Assembly (NCBI GenBank): GCA_015852425.1
Contig: JAAAIG010000484.1
Location: 1-29,248, forward strand
Direction of reading: 5' to 3'
Length of the DNA: 29,248 nt
Source of the DNA: Gryganskiella cystojenkinii
Lineage: Eukaryota; Mortierellomycota; Mortierellomycetes; Mortierellales; Mortierellaceae
Position 1 is the first letter of the stretch; each line of letters begins with the position of its first letter. Shown here in pieces: positions 1 to 9,583 of this stretch. The notes beneath the pieces are model-generated. The model did no database searches and was not told the DNA's origin. It worked only from the letters and a program-made list of their open reading frames with translations. Position numbers and translations under genes: made by a program.

Positions 1-966
1 CAAAAAAAAAAAAAAAAGCCCAAAGAAAGGAAAGAGGGGAAAGTGTGGCGAACAGACAAAGCTCTTTTTGTTTGTTCGTGCGTGCAGGCAGGTCAGTATG
101 AATGCAAAGCTATACTAATAAAGAGAGAGATAGAGAGAGAGATGAACGTAAAGAACAGGGAGGCATCCAATCCGAGCAGACGATCGAGCGACGTGCTCCC
201 TTTTTTTGAGGGAATGAGAAGAAAAGAAAACCCTTGCATGATCGCCAACCAGACTGTGTTTGGTCGATTTTTATGGCGTTTTACATCATGTCTGTCCTGA
301 AATCATTTTAGACCGGCAGCATCTGGTTCTTTTTTCTATTCAGGGCAGTATTCAAATGAACAAAAGGCACAAAAGTGATAAAGCGTGGTGCAAAACCATT
401 GGAGGCGGATGATCGAGGACGTTTGTCCTTGCACTCTCTGCAGTGTTGGTGATTGAAACAGCATGCAAGGACATGTAAGCAAAATAATCATGTCGAGAAA
501 AGAAGAGGGACAAAACATGCCGAAAGACATCAGGCTATGCTAAGCAAATGTGACAGAAAGGAACAAAAAAGAGACAATCACAATGATGTGCATGCATGGT
601 CCCGAGAGAAAACCCAACCTTGCAGACTCTCACGCACACAAACAAGCGGACACACAAAAGAAAAAAAAAGGTGCACACGCCCCCAAGAAGAAAAGCAAGA
701 AAAACTAGAAGAGAGACCTTTGCACCCAACAACTTGATCCTGGAGACAGAAAACACACGCACAAAGTAGAGAGTCTATTTTCACCGTGATGATGTCAACG
801 ATGTCTCTGTCCCGATTTTATTAAAAAAGAGAAACTTAAACGGACAGGGCACTGCAACTGTTGCTTCGTCTCTTTCTTTTCTCCTTTCTCCTTTTTCCCT
901 TCCCAATTACCCATCTCGCCGACATTGATCCACCGCTTCATTGCTCTTGCTAGGTGTTGGAGATTA

Positions 967-990
967 CAGACAGACAGACAGACAGGCAGG
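967..990. repeat. GACA-type tetranucleotide microsatellite
   Basis: About five tandem copies of a CAGA/GACA unit, the last one degenerate (GGCAGG), lie roughly 370 bp upstream of the KCS1 start. This is read directly from the sequence. No function is implied, but it is likely to be length-polymorphic. Confidence 0.7.
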
Positions 991-1272
991 GTGTGTTTCT
1001 TTTAAAGAAAAAAAAAAAAGGTCAAGAAGCTGTTGTTCCCAGAAAAAAGCTTAATAATCGCTTTGCTCGCCACTACAGAAACCTCTTTTTTTTCCACATA
1101 TCGCAGACTGCAATACCGACCCCCCTTTAACTCCTATTATTTCTTTTTCATTCCTTCATTCTTTCTGTCCCCCTTCTTCTCTTTCTCCCATTCATTCATT
1201 TTCCAATTCTTCTTCTCCTTTCTTCTTCTCCCATCCCATCCTTCCGTTCCCCTCTATTCGAAATCGTTGCAA

Positions 1273-1296
1273 ATGACTGGCCGTCTTTGCCCGTAA
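1273..1296 (+). promoter_or_regulatory. Possible upstream ORF (7 codons) in the KCS1 leader
   Basis: An ATG at 1273 opens a seven-codon frame (MTGRLCP) that closes with TAA at 1296, 66 nt before the KCS1 start. If transcription begins upstream of it, scanning ribosomes would meet this ATG first. The transcription start is not known, so a regulatory role is only a possibility. Confidence 0.3.
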
Positions 1297-1362
1297 TTGA
1301 ACTCTTATCCCAATCAACGCGCATAATCAGATTACAAGAAAAAAAATATATTGATTCCCACC

Positions 1363-4300
1363 ATGGCATCCCATCTACCACCACCACCACCACCACCACC
1401 ACCTTCCTCGTCTTCTCCGTCTACTTCAACCACCCCTTCTTCACCCATCCCCGTCCATAGTCATCAAGCTCATCGCTCTCCTTCACATGCCCACTTGTCC
1501 TCCTCTCCAACCTCTTTTTACTCTGCCTCGCCAGCATCGCCAACCTCGATCCCACCCTTCTCTCCAGTCTCTACCTGTTCAGTAGCCGATACCAACCATG
1601 CTCAACCCCTCCCTTCCCCTGAACGACTTTTTAACAACAGCACCCCAAAAGCAGCAGCACCCAAGCAAGCCAACGGGATCGTCAACAATAACATCATTTT
1701 AAAAAACACCAACGATATCAACAACAACACCGGAGGCACGCTTGGTCAGGATAACAATAACGACCGCAGTCGCAGTGTCACCTTGAACCTTGGCTTGGAC
1801 AACAAAATCAATCAAGATTCCAGGATCAACCATCTCAACAACAACAAACACAACAATCCCTCTCCTTCCTCCTCTCCCTCTGTTACTGCTCCTGCCCCAA
1901 CGCACGGCGATGGTCCAGGCGCTGTCACTTCTTCTTCTCCTTCCTCTCCTTCTTCCAACACTACTACTACTTCTTCTACTACTACTACCACTACTACTTC
2001 GCCCCGTCAGAGTCGACAAAACACTTCCATTTCCTTCAGCGCCTCATTGCCACCGTCACTCAAACAACGTCCGAACCCGCCTGCACGTCTAAAGAGCGAT
2101 CTGCTCTATTACAATGGTGGCAACAGTGAGCCAGGTATCTTGACCCCGGCCAACCTTCATTACACCTCTAGCGGTCAAAACTCGCCCGGGACCTCAATCT
2201 GTGACTCTGACGGGTCTGTGCCTGATTCACCAATGTCCGGATCTGACGAGGCTGATCTTCTCACCGACGCACGGTCACCGCTGTCTGCCCTCAACAAACG
2301 AAAATCCCTCGGTGCCCTGTTGGCTGCCAATACCCTTGCTGCCAGCAGCAACAGCAACAACATCATTGTAAACAGCGCCAGTAGCTCGTCTTCCTCTCGA
2401 AAAGAAGTTCTCTCCCCTACCTTCCGTGCCCGCCATGCCTTCCACCATACCCAGCATCATCAAAAATCAACCTCGCCTGCCTTCTCGTCCACGGCCCATC
2501 TGCCAACACCCGAGCCGTCTTCAAAGAAAAAGTACACGACTCCAACCAGCCCTCGCGTTCATTCTCCTTCGGCTATTTCGTCTCAGTTTCAACAACAGCA
2601 ACAACAGCATCAACAACAACAGCAACAACAACAGCTATCGTTATGGCCTGGACCAGATGCAGAGGATTCGATTGAACAGAACCTGGCCAACGTTGATCTG
2701 GATCTGATGAATTTCCAAGAGACCATCTCGCTACATGATCGGGATCAAAGTCAATCAGCGGACGAGACCGAGAACGATGCTGATGGCGAGGGCGACGACC
2801 TAGACCTCGACGATGACGAATCATGGCACTCTGTCGACGAGGACTTTGGAGGTGAGACCAGTGCGTACCATTCGGACTCACCCGCGCTCCCACTGGTTCC
2901 ATTCACAAACCAGGTCGGTGGTCATGCCTCGTTCCTTCGCTTCTCCAACAAGGCCATCTGCAAGCCCGTATCCGAGAACGAACAGGTCTTTTACGAGTAT
3001 TTGGAGGCTCATCACCCCGAGGTCCTGCCGTTTATCCCTGCTTATCTTGGCGTCCTTAATGTTACCTACCGTCAACTACCCGATCCAGAGGATGGTGACC
3101 GACCTGGAGAACAAGTCCCAGAGGTTGTCTTGGAAAAGAACCGACACATCGTCACGGACGCCATGCTCGAAAAGATGAAAAAGTCTTGGAAGTGGCCCTC
3201 AACACCAGGACGGTTCCCTGGATCGACTGTTGATATTATGGAAGAAGGCAGATCCCTTGGTAACCGGTCTGGCCTTGGCAGCAGAGATCGATTCCAGACC
3301 TCTTTCTACTCATCGCCGTCTCTTCCTTCACACTCGAGCATGCCCAGCGCTTCGGCCCTGTCCAGTCCAGCGAATAGCATGACCAAAGTCAGGGGACTGA
3401 CCAGGATCAATTTGGCTCTGAAAGAGAAGGTCCTGAAAGAGGTTCTCTCGCCTCATTCCTTGAAAGCACGGGCAAGGGCTTTCCGCCAGCACTTTGGGTT
3501 TCCCTCGAAATCCCGGCATGATATTTGTTCTAGTTCCCATGATTCGCCCGAGGAGGGCGGTTGTCGAGACTATATGAAGCAAGTTCCCCGACGACACTCT
3601 CTTTCGAACCTCAACCTAGCCATGACTTCAAGAGAGGAACACAAACGTAGGGAGATGTCGACCTCCGATTCGGCTTTCCAGTCCGGACCAGAAGGAAGCA
3701 ACAGCAACCAAAACAACAACACCATAAATAACAGCAACTCTGGGCGAGCTCTCGATCCTTCTCCTTTCGAGTTTGATCGCCAACGGAGATTCAGCCGTAC
3801 AACAGGCGATTCACTCAGCAAAGATTCACCAGCAGCAGACGCGGATTCAAACGAAAACAATCAAAACGACATATTCCTTATGGACGACCTTGAGTTACCG
3901 GAAACGATGCTTGACTCTCAGTCCACATTGGCCCAGAACGGTCCCACGATCCAAAACAACGAGAGAAGTCCTTCGCAGGCGGAGGATCAGGTCGGCAATA
4001 TCATCCCTATCGGGCGTAACGAGTGGATTCTGGATGGACCCCGTGGTTCGAGGGGCGGTCACCGGTCCGAATCGACTACTCATCTGCGCAAGGATCAAGA
4101 TCAACAGGACGATGGCGCCGATGGAGAGGCGTCAAAACGTTGCGTCCCCTCCGACCCCGCACCCGGGAAATACATCCTGCTCGAAGATCTCACGGACGGA
4201 CTGAAGGCCCCTTGTATCCTGGATATCAAGATGGGCACTCGTCAATACGGCATCTGGGCCACGGAAAAAAAAATGAAGAGTCAAACGCGCAAGTGTCAAA

Positions 4301-5070
4301 AGACCACCAGCTACGAAACTGGAATTCGGATCTGTGGCATGCAGGCAAGAACACTTTTTTAATCTCTATCAGTTCTTTACTCTGTTGGGTGGTGTTGTGC
4401 ACCATTGAATTTTTCTGATATTCTAACTCTGTTTATTTAACTATTTGACTCTCTATAGGTGTACAACACAACGACGGGACGATTCCTCTTCCAGAACAAA
4501 TACTACGGACGCAAGTTGACCAAGGAGACTCTTCCCCTGACCCTTCGAGAGTTCTTGTTCAATGGATCCGAGGTTGTTCTCCCCATCATTCCTACGCTGT
4601 TGCGAAAGCTCAAGGATTTGGCCGTGATCATCAAGAATCTGAATGGATACCGGTTTTATGGAAGCAGTCTATTGATCTATTACGATGGCGATTCGGGTCA
4701 TTATTCGATTCCAGACTCGCCGCAAGGACGGCCCATCGTCAACCAGTCATCAAGCCCGGCACTCGGTGCGACGTTGACTGCTACTGCGCCTTCGACCAGC
4801 ATCGCTACCTTGAAAAAGTATCAGGATCGATCCAGAGCCGATCTCAAGTTCATTGACTTTGCGCACTGTACTCCTGGTATCTTCGACAAGAATGCAATGC
4901 CACCATACCCTCCTATGCACCCAAACGAACCGGACAAGGGATACCTCCTCGGTCTCAAGAACCTGATGATGATTTTCCGAGAGATTTGGAACCAGAACGG
5001 GGGCGACTTGACCATTTCTCAGACCTGGCTTCAAGAAGAAGAGGCATTATGGAGCGGGGTCTGGGAGTGA
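1363..5070 (+). CDS. KCS1: Inositol hexakisphosphate kinase (Kcs1/IP6K family)
   Basis: Exons are 1363-4344 and 4459-5070, giving 1197 residues (budding-yeast Kcs1 is roughly 1050). Enzymes of this family phosphorylate IP6 to the pyrophosphate IP7, a phosphate- and energy-signalling molecule. The ATG at 1363 sits in a strong context (CCCACCATGG). Residues 1-500 are low complexity, with a proline run near the start and serine, threonine, asparagine and glutamine tracts. The kinase N-lobe begins near residue 506 (QVGGH, then CKP). It is followed by about 310 unconserved residues. The C-lobe has the IPK signature PCILDIKMG at 950-958, CGMQ|VYN across the splice junction, NKYYGR, SSLLIYYDG at 1063-1071 and IDFAH at 1126-1130. 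These motifs place it with IP6 kinases rather than the smaller Arg82-type multikinases. The single intron is of the rare GC-AG class. The gene converges on the minus-strand glycosyltransferase gene. Confidence 0.94.
4345..4458 (+). other. GC-AG intron of KCS1
   Basis: This is a 114-nt intron with donor CAG|GCAAGA and acceptor TCTATAG|GTG, phase 0. The junction is fixed by protein conservation, because IP6 kinases carry the contiguous motif CGMQVY, which is restored only if Q (CAG, ends 4344) joins V (GTG, starts 4459). No GT donor nearby restores it. Without splicing, translation stops at 4360-4362, before the SSLL and IDF catalytic motifs. Confidence 0.85.
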
Positions 5071-5696
5071 AAAGGAAGAGGTTACTCCTCATGCTCAAGC
5101 TGTCTTTGTTTTTTTTCTTGTGCCTTTCTATCTCTCTCCCTCTCTCTCCTTGTTGACTTTATATCTCTTTCTCCCCGTTTCTCACTCACTCCCTCCCTCT
5201 TCTTCTCTCTCTCACTCGCTCTCTCTTCCATTTTGCATTTGATTCTTACCTTTTCGCATTGCAACCTGTTTTTTCCCTTCTTGTAGTCATTAGTCTGCCT
5301 TGTATTGTATATTATAAAAATCCCCACTCCTCTCATCCCCTCTTCTCAACTACGCGTCCGACCCTCTGTTGTTTCGTCTTTTATCTTTCTCGTTTATTTT
5401 GTCATCATCATCTATCATCTTCTGAACATTTTGTATTTTCATCCCTACCCACGCGACACAACCTGCAACAGAAGAAACGAAAAGCAAAAAAGAATCCAAA
5501 AAAAACAAAAAAAAAAGTCAGAACCTACCTTACCTCTCGAGGAAGAACAATAATAAATAATACTCAAAAAGCGAGAAAAAAGCTCTGGAATGATGACATG
5601 TCGGGATATGTTTCTATTAGGATCGCTTGTAAGCAACAAAAAAAAAATTGGAAAGGAGAGGGGTAACTAGAAGATGTGAAAAGGAAATCTAAAAAC
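5071..5696. other. Convergent 3' spacer between KCS1 and the glycosyltransferase gene
   Basis: This pyrimidine-rich and then A-rich stretch has no supported gene. An AATAAA on the plus strand at 5552-5557 could serve KCS1. An AATAAA on the minus strand (5398-5393) could serve the opposing gene. If both are used, the two 3' untranslated regions overlap by about 150 bp. Confidence 0.5.
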
Positions 5697-8600
5697 CTAT
5701 GCGACAGCGGACTTGCGAACAACGGGAATGACCAACTCGCGTTCCATCTCTCCAAACGTGATCTGAATCGTGATCTGGTCCGACCCATCCCATCTGGAAA
5801 GCGGGGGCAAATACCGTATCCGTGAAAGAGCCAAATTGAGCTCCGCCATTGAGACCTCGACTCCGAAATCTAAATTGACCTTCTTGGACCCTGTTGCGGA
5901 CGGATGCAAGATTACGGATCCTTGCTGGACAGAAATATTGATGGATCCCTTCTTGGTATGGACGTCTTTCGGTCCTGTTGTTGTTGAGGAAGAAGGAACG
6001 TACCGATCCACGCCTCGGACGAAAATCGCATCGATACCCGTAAAGGACCCAGGAATTTTGTCCAACAAGGATGACACGAACGGTGATGATGACGACAAAG
6101 TAGACAAAGATCCTGCAGGACGAGAGTGGTAATACAATGTCTTGGGTCCTTGCAACGTCGGTGAAGAGAACGCAGCGGATTGTGAATGGATACCGAGGTT
6201 CCAGATCCTGAGGGCCGCTGCGACGACACTGCCGTCCTCGATTCTCTTCTTGCTTGTGACTTTTCCGTAGAGATGAAGTCCCAGACTATGTTCCTCCATC
6301 TTGATGACCTCGGCCTCGGGTGACATGCCCGGTTTCGTATCCTGAATCGCCGCCTCGACTTCCCTCCAGTTGTACGGATAAAGGGCTTCCCTGGGCAAGA
6401 TTGTCAGCCCGTTGTTTTCAAGGGCCTTGCGGTGACTCTTCACATAGGTCGTAAAGGCTTTGGGCCCGCCACAGTTGAAGCATTCCGGGTCATAGTTCGA
6501 GACTGTGAAATAATTCTCGGCAATCTGTCTAAACATTGTCCGGCCGCGCTTGAACCGCATCACACCATTGGCCAGGTATGTATTCTTGTCGTCCAAAGTC
6601 CAGGCCCGATCCGAATCCGTGTCCGACATGTCTGCTCCAATAAACTCGGTGATCCCATCACCGGGTGCCCGGATCCAGAGTGCATCCATGTCCATGTAAA
6701 GACCGCCATATTTGTACAACGCCACGAGTCTCAGATAATCCGCCAAGTGGACTGGGAAGAAGGTTCCAGCCTTGGTCCAGTCGTTCCATCGCTTGAGCCA
6801 TTCCTCTGTATTGGAACTAAAGAACCACTTGCGTTTCAGGAGCAAATCCTTGGAGAACGAGAGGATATGGATCTGGTAACCTTGCCGGGTATAGTCGATA
6901 AAGAAATCAGTAGGCAAGGTATTCGACATGATCATCAGGACCGCATTCGGGTTATGCACGAAAAGGGTTTCAATCGCTTGGTAATGACGCGGTTGCCAGG
7001 TCGTCTTGGGATCCGTGGTCCAGATTGCCCAATGTAACCGGGCCCAATCCTCCGTGTCTGAATAGATACTACTTGCGTCTGTCAGAATACCGGGAACGAT
7101 CCATTCATCTTTTTTACCGAGTGCGGGCATAGGATCCTTGATATCGACAGCCCCATTGCCCTGGTATAGATCATCGTGTTTGTTGAGACTGGTGATACCC
7201 TTGATGGAATCACAAGCCACGCCCCAGTCCCTCCAATGGTTCGTACGGCCGAAACAAGAGTAACAGGCGGCACAAAACTGTTGTCGGAATCCCTGGCAGA
7301 GCGGACGTTGCTCCTTCACGTTCTTGTACATGGCATGCATGGATTCCACGGGAGTGAACGCATCACTGAAATGTTTTGCAATCATGTCGTCCTCACAAAC
7401 GTCCCATTGTTGGATGCGTTTGTCGTGGATCGGTTTGATGTTGTATGGATGAAGCCAGATGCCAATATTTTGATCTTCGTTCTTTGCGAAAAGACGAGGG
7501 CCTGGGTAAGTGAGGAGGGTGACGACGTCGCGGGAAAAGATGTAGAGTGATCCGGCTGTAAAAGGAGGAAAGACACCGAGTTTGAATTCGTGCTCGACGT
7601 TTTTGTTTTCTGGATTCGTAATCGGTGCCATGTCCCTGTTTGTGAATAACAAAAAAAAAAAAAAAAAAGGCTCGGCTTACCAGTAGGCAAGACCACGCCA
7701 GTAATAATGCGTCGGTCCCAAATCCATGAGTTCCTGAGCAACGGTATCCCAGCGGACAAAAATATCATCATCGGTCTTGCAGAGGAAATCAAACTTGAAC
7801 TTGTTGCTCCATTCCAAGGCCTTGAAGACCTTGAAACTCAGATCCTCATACGTATCCGAGACGGGCAAGATCAACAGATCGTCGTATTCCGCCAGCTCCT
7901 CCTTGATCTTGGTCCCCATCAATTCCCTGGCTCGACTGCTCGGTGCCTCACCGAGGATAAACTTGTAAGTAAAAGAGAATTTTGACGAAGGTGTCGGCAA
8001 GAGTTTGAGAGTCGTGTCCCGAAAATCCTGTCGTTTTTGAAATCCCTTGGCGGTCCAGGAGGTGATGATCAAGATCAAGATCTGGGTCTGTGCTGTGCCG
8101 ATCGCCTGTTTCGCTGCGTTCAAAGAAGACAGGGCATTTGCTCCTGTGGAGGCGAGGGCGAGGGCGGAGGAAGGTCGGGTATTGTTTTGATAGAGAAGCA
8201 TCATCATTGTGATGAACGAGACCAGTCCTCCAGGGATCAAGACGGTCCGGACAATGATTGAACGAGGATCGAGTTGACCCCTCGGTGATTTCTGGGGATC
8301 GAGTTTATACATTCCGCGGAAACGGAAATGAATCGTCTGAATGATTTGAGCAACCGCCAAGATGGCACAGATCGCCATCCAGGGCCAGATCGGTTGATCA
8401 TCACCAAAGAAACTAACAAAGGACACGACCGAGAACCAAAAGATGGTGGCGAGTGTGAAGAGTCGGATCATGGCAGGTCGTGGTTCGTAATGGATGAACC
8501 ATCGGCGGATCAAATTATTTGTCAACCAAAAGCTCCAGAGTCCACCCAGCAGGCACTAATTCAAAGAAGAAAGGATATCAAGCGGGGGGGGGGGGGGGGA

Positions 8601-9114
8601 GGGGATAGAATGACAAAAATTTAGTATGTTTGTTCCCGTTTTCTTTTCTCGGCGTCTTTCTGCGAGGATAGGAAAGGTCCAAGTGGTAATGAAATAAATA
8701 ACAATAAAAATATAAAGTGTTTTTGAAGCAGGTATTACCCAGAGGATACCAACGTAATTGTCCAGGGCGGAGCTCTTCATCATCATGTGCGCACGGGCAT
8801 CTCGATCGTCAATGGTCCTGGCTTGCTTGAGATGGATGTAGATGCCCCAGAGGGCTGGACAGAGACAGATGACGCGAAGAACTCGACTGAGTTGCAGGTA
8901 TTGTGGCGGTACATCCCGTATGGAGTAGATGGGCGGCCGTTGCTGAATTGGGGGGAGAGGGGAGGCGGAGGAGTCAATGCATAGGAATAGTACAGCAGCA
9001 TAGTAGCGCAAAAAAAAAAAAAAAATTAGTGGCAAAGTCGTTAAAAAAATAAAAAGAAATAGGTCGGGGGATGGATCGCCAATCAAGCATGGTGCATTTG
9101 CTTACTGGCGGCAT
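5697..9114 (-). CDS. Polytopic bifunctional glycosyltransferase, GT31-like plus GT32-like domains
   Basis: Proposed exons on the minus strand are 9114-9106, 8942-8739, 8555-7681 and 7635-5697, giving 1008 residues. About five hydrophobic segments (near 24-41, 66-82, 101-121, 127-146, 172-193) precede a GT31-like (beta-1,3-galactosyltransferase type) domain at about 227-430. That domain has KTDDD at 331-335, the step GSLYIFSRD and the late acidic pair in NEDQNIG (416-417). A linker with six cysteines (476-504) follows. Next is a GT32-like domain (Gly_transf_sug, alpha-1,4-galactosyl/GlcNAc-transferase type) at about 562-837, with DYLRL and GGLYMDMD (DXD at 678-680). The last 130 residues look like a beta-sandwich repeat. 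The probable role is building a glycan in the Golgi or ER from nucleotide sugars; donor and acceptor are unknown. Both catalytic folds share one uninterrupted exon, so the fusion is not a joining error. The first 9-nt exon is the least certain part. Confidence 0.83.
7636..7680 (-). other. 45-nt mini-intron in the glycosyltransferase gene
   Basis: The donor is TACTG|GTAAGC at 7680-7675 and the acceptor is AAACAG|GGAC, with the exon restarting at 7635 (phase 2, completing a TGG codon). The middle is a run of 18 T on the transcribed sense. Splicing joins the DDD-containing half of the GT31 domain to its GSLYIFSRD half, and retention gives an immediate TAA. It is much shorter than the other introns here. 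Confidence 0.8.
8556..8738 (-). other. Intron of the glycosyltransferase gene with a 16-base poly-G/C run
   Basis: This is a 183-nt phase-0 intron with donor CTCTGG|GTAATA and acceptor TTGAATTAG|TGC. Plus-strand positions 8584-8599 are an unbroken G run, which reads as poly-C in the transcript just upstream of the acceptor. Splicing joins GILW to CLLGG and completes the second hydrophobic segment. Confidence 0.75.
9106..9114 (-). other. Proposed 9-nt first coding exon (Met-Pro-Pro)
   Basis: ATG CCG CCA is followed directly by a strong donor (GTAAGC, 9105-9100). A TTCAG acceptor at 8943 continues in the same frame as QRPPIYS. In the conserved frame no ATG lies between that acceptor and a poorly coding, poly-T-containing stretch, so a tiny spliced start exon is the most economical model. 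The alternative start is an ATG at 9086 in the same frame without this intron. Confidence 0.5.
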
Positions 9115-9583
9115 TGCTTTGCTGTGTTGTGTTGCGAGGAATGGAAGGGAGAGACAGAGGGAGAGAATGGGTCCTCTGATGAGGAAAGGTATAATAGTCA
9201 AGAAGAGGTTTGCAAGTTGGCAATGAGGGTTCGAGGGATGTTCTTCTGTTCGAAGCAAAAAAGAAAGGAAAAAACATAAAAGGGCGCAAAAAAAAACCTC
9301 CTTCCCCGCAGACTGATTGATGCATTCAAGTCGATCTCTAATTGCACATCAATCTGTTTCAAGGAATCTCTAATTGAATAAACAACAGAAAAGCAGTCCG
9401 TTAAATGAATTTCGTCTCGAAGAAACGCGTTGTGTGTGTTTGTTTTCCTTTTTTTTGCCACCTCGAGTCGTTCGTGTTGCTGTCTATTTTCGCGCTGTCG
9501 TTTTCTTTATTTTACTGTTCATTACATTTTCTTCTTCTTCTCTTCCTCATCATCATTCTTCACGCCATCACGAACACCCAGCC
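9115..9583. promoter_or_regulatory. Divergent promoter region between the glycosyltransferase gene and POL1
   Basis: The two start codons face away from each other across 469 bp, so both promoters must lie here or overlap. The POL1 side (about 9440-9583) is C/T-rich, as expected for a fungal leader, and the other side is purine-rich on the plus strand, which is the same bias on the opposite strand. An ACGCGT box lies at 9425-9430. No coding region is supported. Confidence 0.55.
9425..9430. promoter_or_regulatory. Candidate MluI cell-cycle box (ACGCGT) upstream of POL1
   Basis: The context is AAACGCGTT, 154 bp before the POL1 start. In yeasts, ACGCGT is the site for the MBF (Mbp1-Swi6 type) G1/S regulator, and DNA polymerase alpha is a classical target. 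The same hexamer also occurs by chance elsewhere in the window (5352-5357 and 24391-24396), so the support is positional rather than statistical. Confidence 0.4.

Larger units (their letters stand above)
1..1362. other. Upstream non-coding region and KCS1 leader
   Basis: No convincing gene is seen. The stretch is rich in A, GA and C/T runs, and the open frames in it are short, use unlike codons and match no recognised family. It contains short simple repeats (GA-rich at about 122-142, GACA-type at 967-990), a perfect 10-bp inverted repeat at 424-473 and a long pyrimidine-rich stretch at about 1084-1260. That stretch is typical of fungal promoter or 5' leader sequence just upstream of a start codon. 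A seven-codon upstream ORF lies at 1273-1296. The left part may include the 3' or 5' untranslated end of a gene outside the window. Confidence 0.6.

Noticed and set aside
453..1296. Several 60-95 codon open frames in the left 1.3 kb, both strands
   Set aside because: They are low complexity (K/E/R-rich or F/S/P-rich), overlap one another, and have the base runs typical of fungal leaders and spacers.
1351..1362. Start of KCS1 four codons earlier
   Set aside because: The triplet at 1351 is TTG, and the ATG at 1363 has an excellent context. The four earlier codons have no support.
4331..4350. A GT donor for the KCS1 intron (for example the GT in TCTGTGG)
   Set aside because: It would delete the conserved CGMQ residues and break phase with the VYN continuation. 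The GC donor at 4345 restores the family motif exactly.
5259..5666. 135-codon plus-strand frame after KCS1
   Set aside because: It runs through C/T-rich and poly-A spacer sequence, giving lysine runs and no recognisable domain.
7677..8525. Treating the minus-strand membrane plus DDD segment as a separate gene
   Set aside because: It ends in a consensus donor, and the next exon continues in phase with the missing second half of the GT31 domain.
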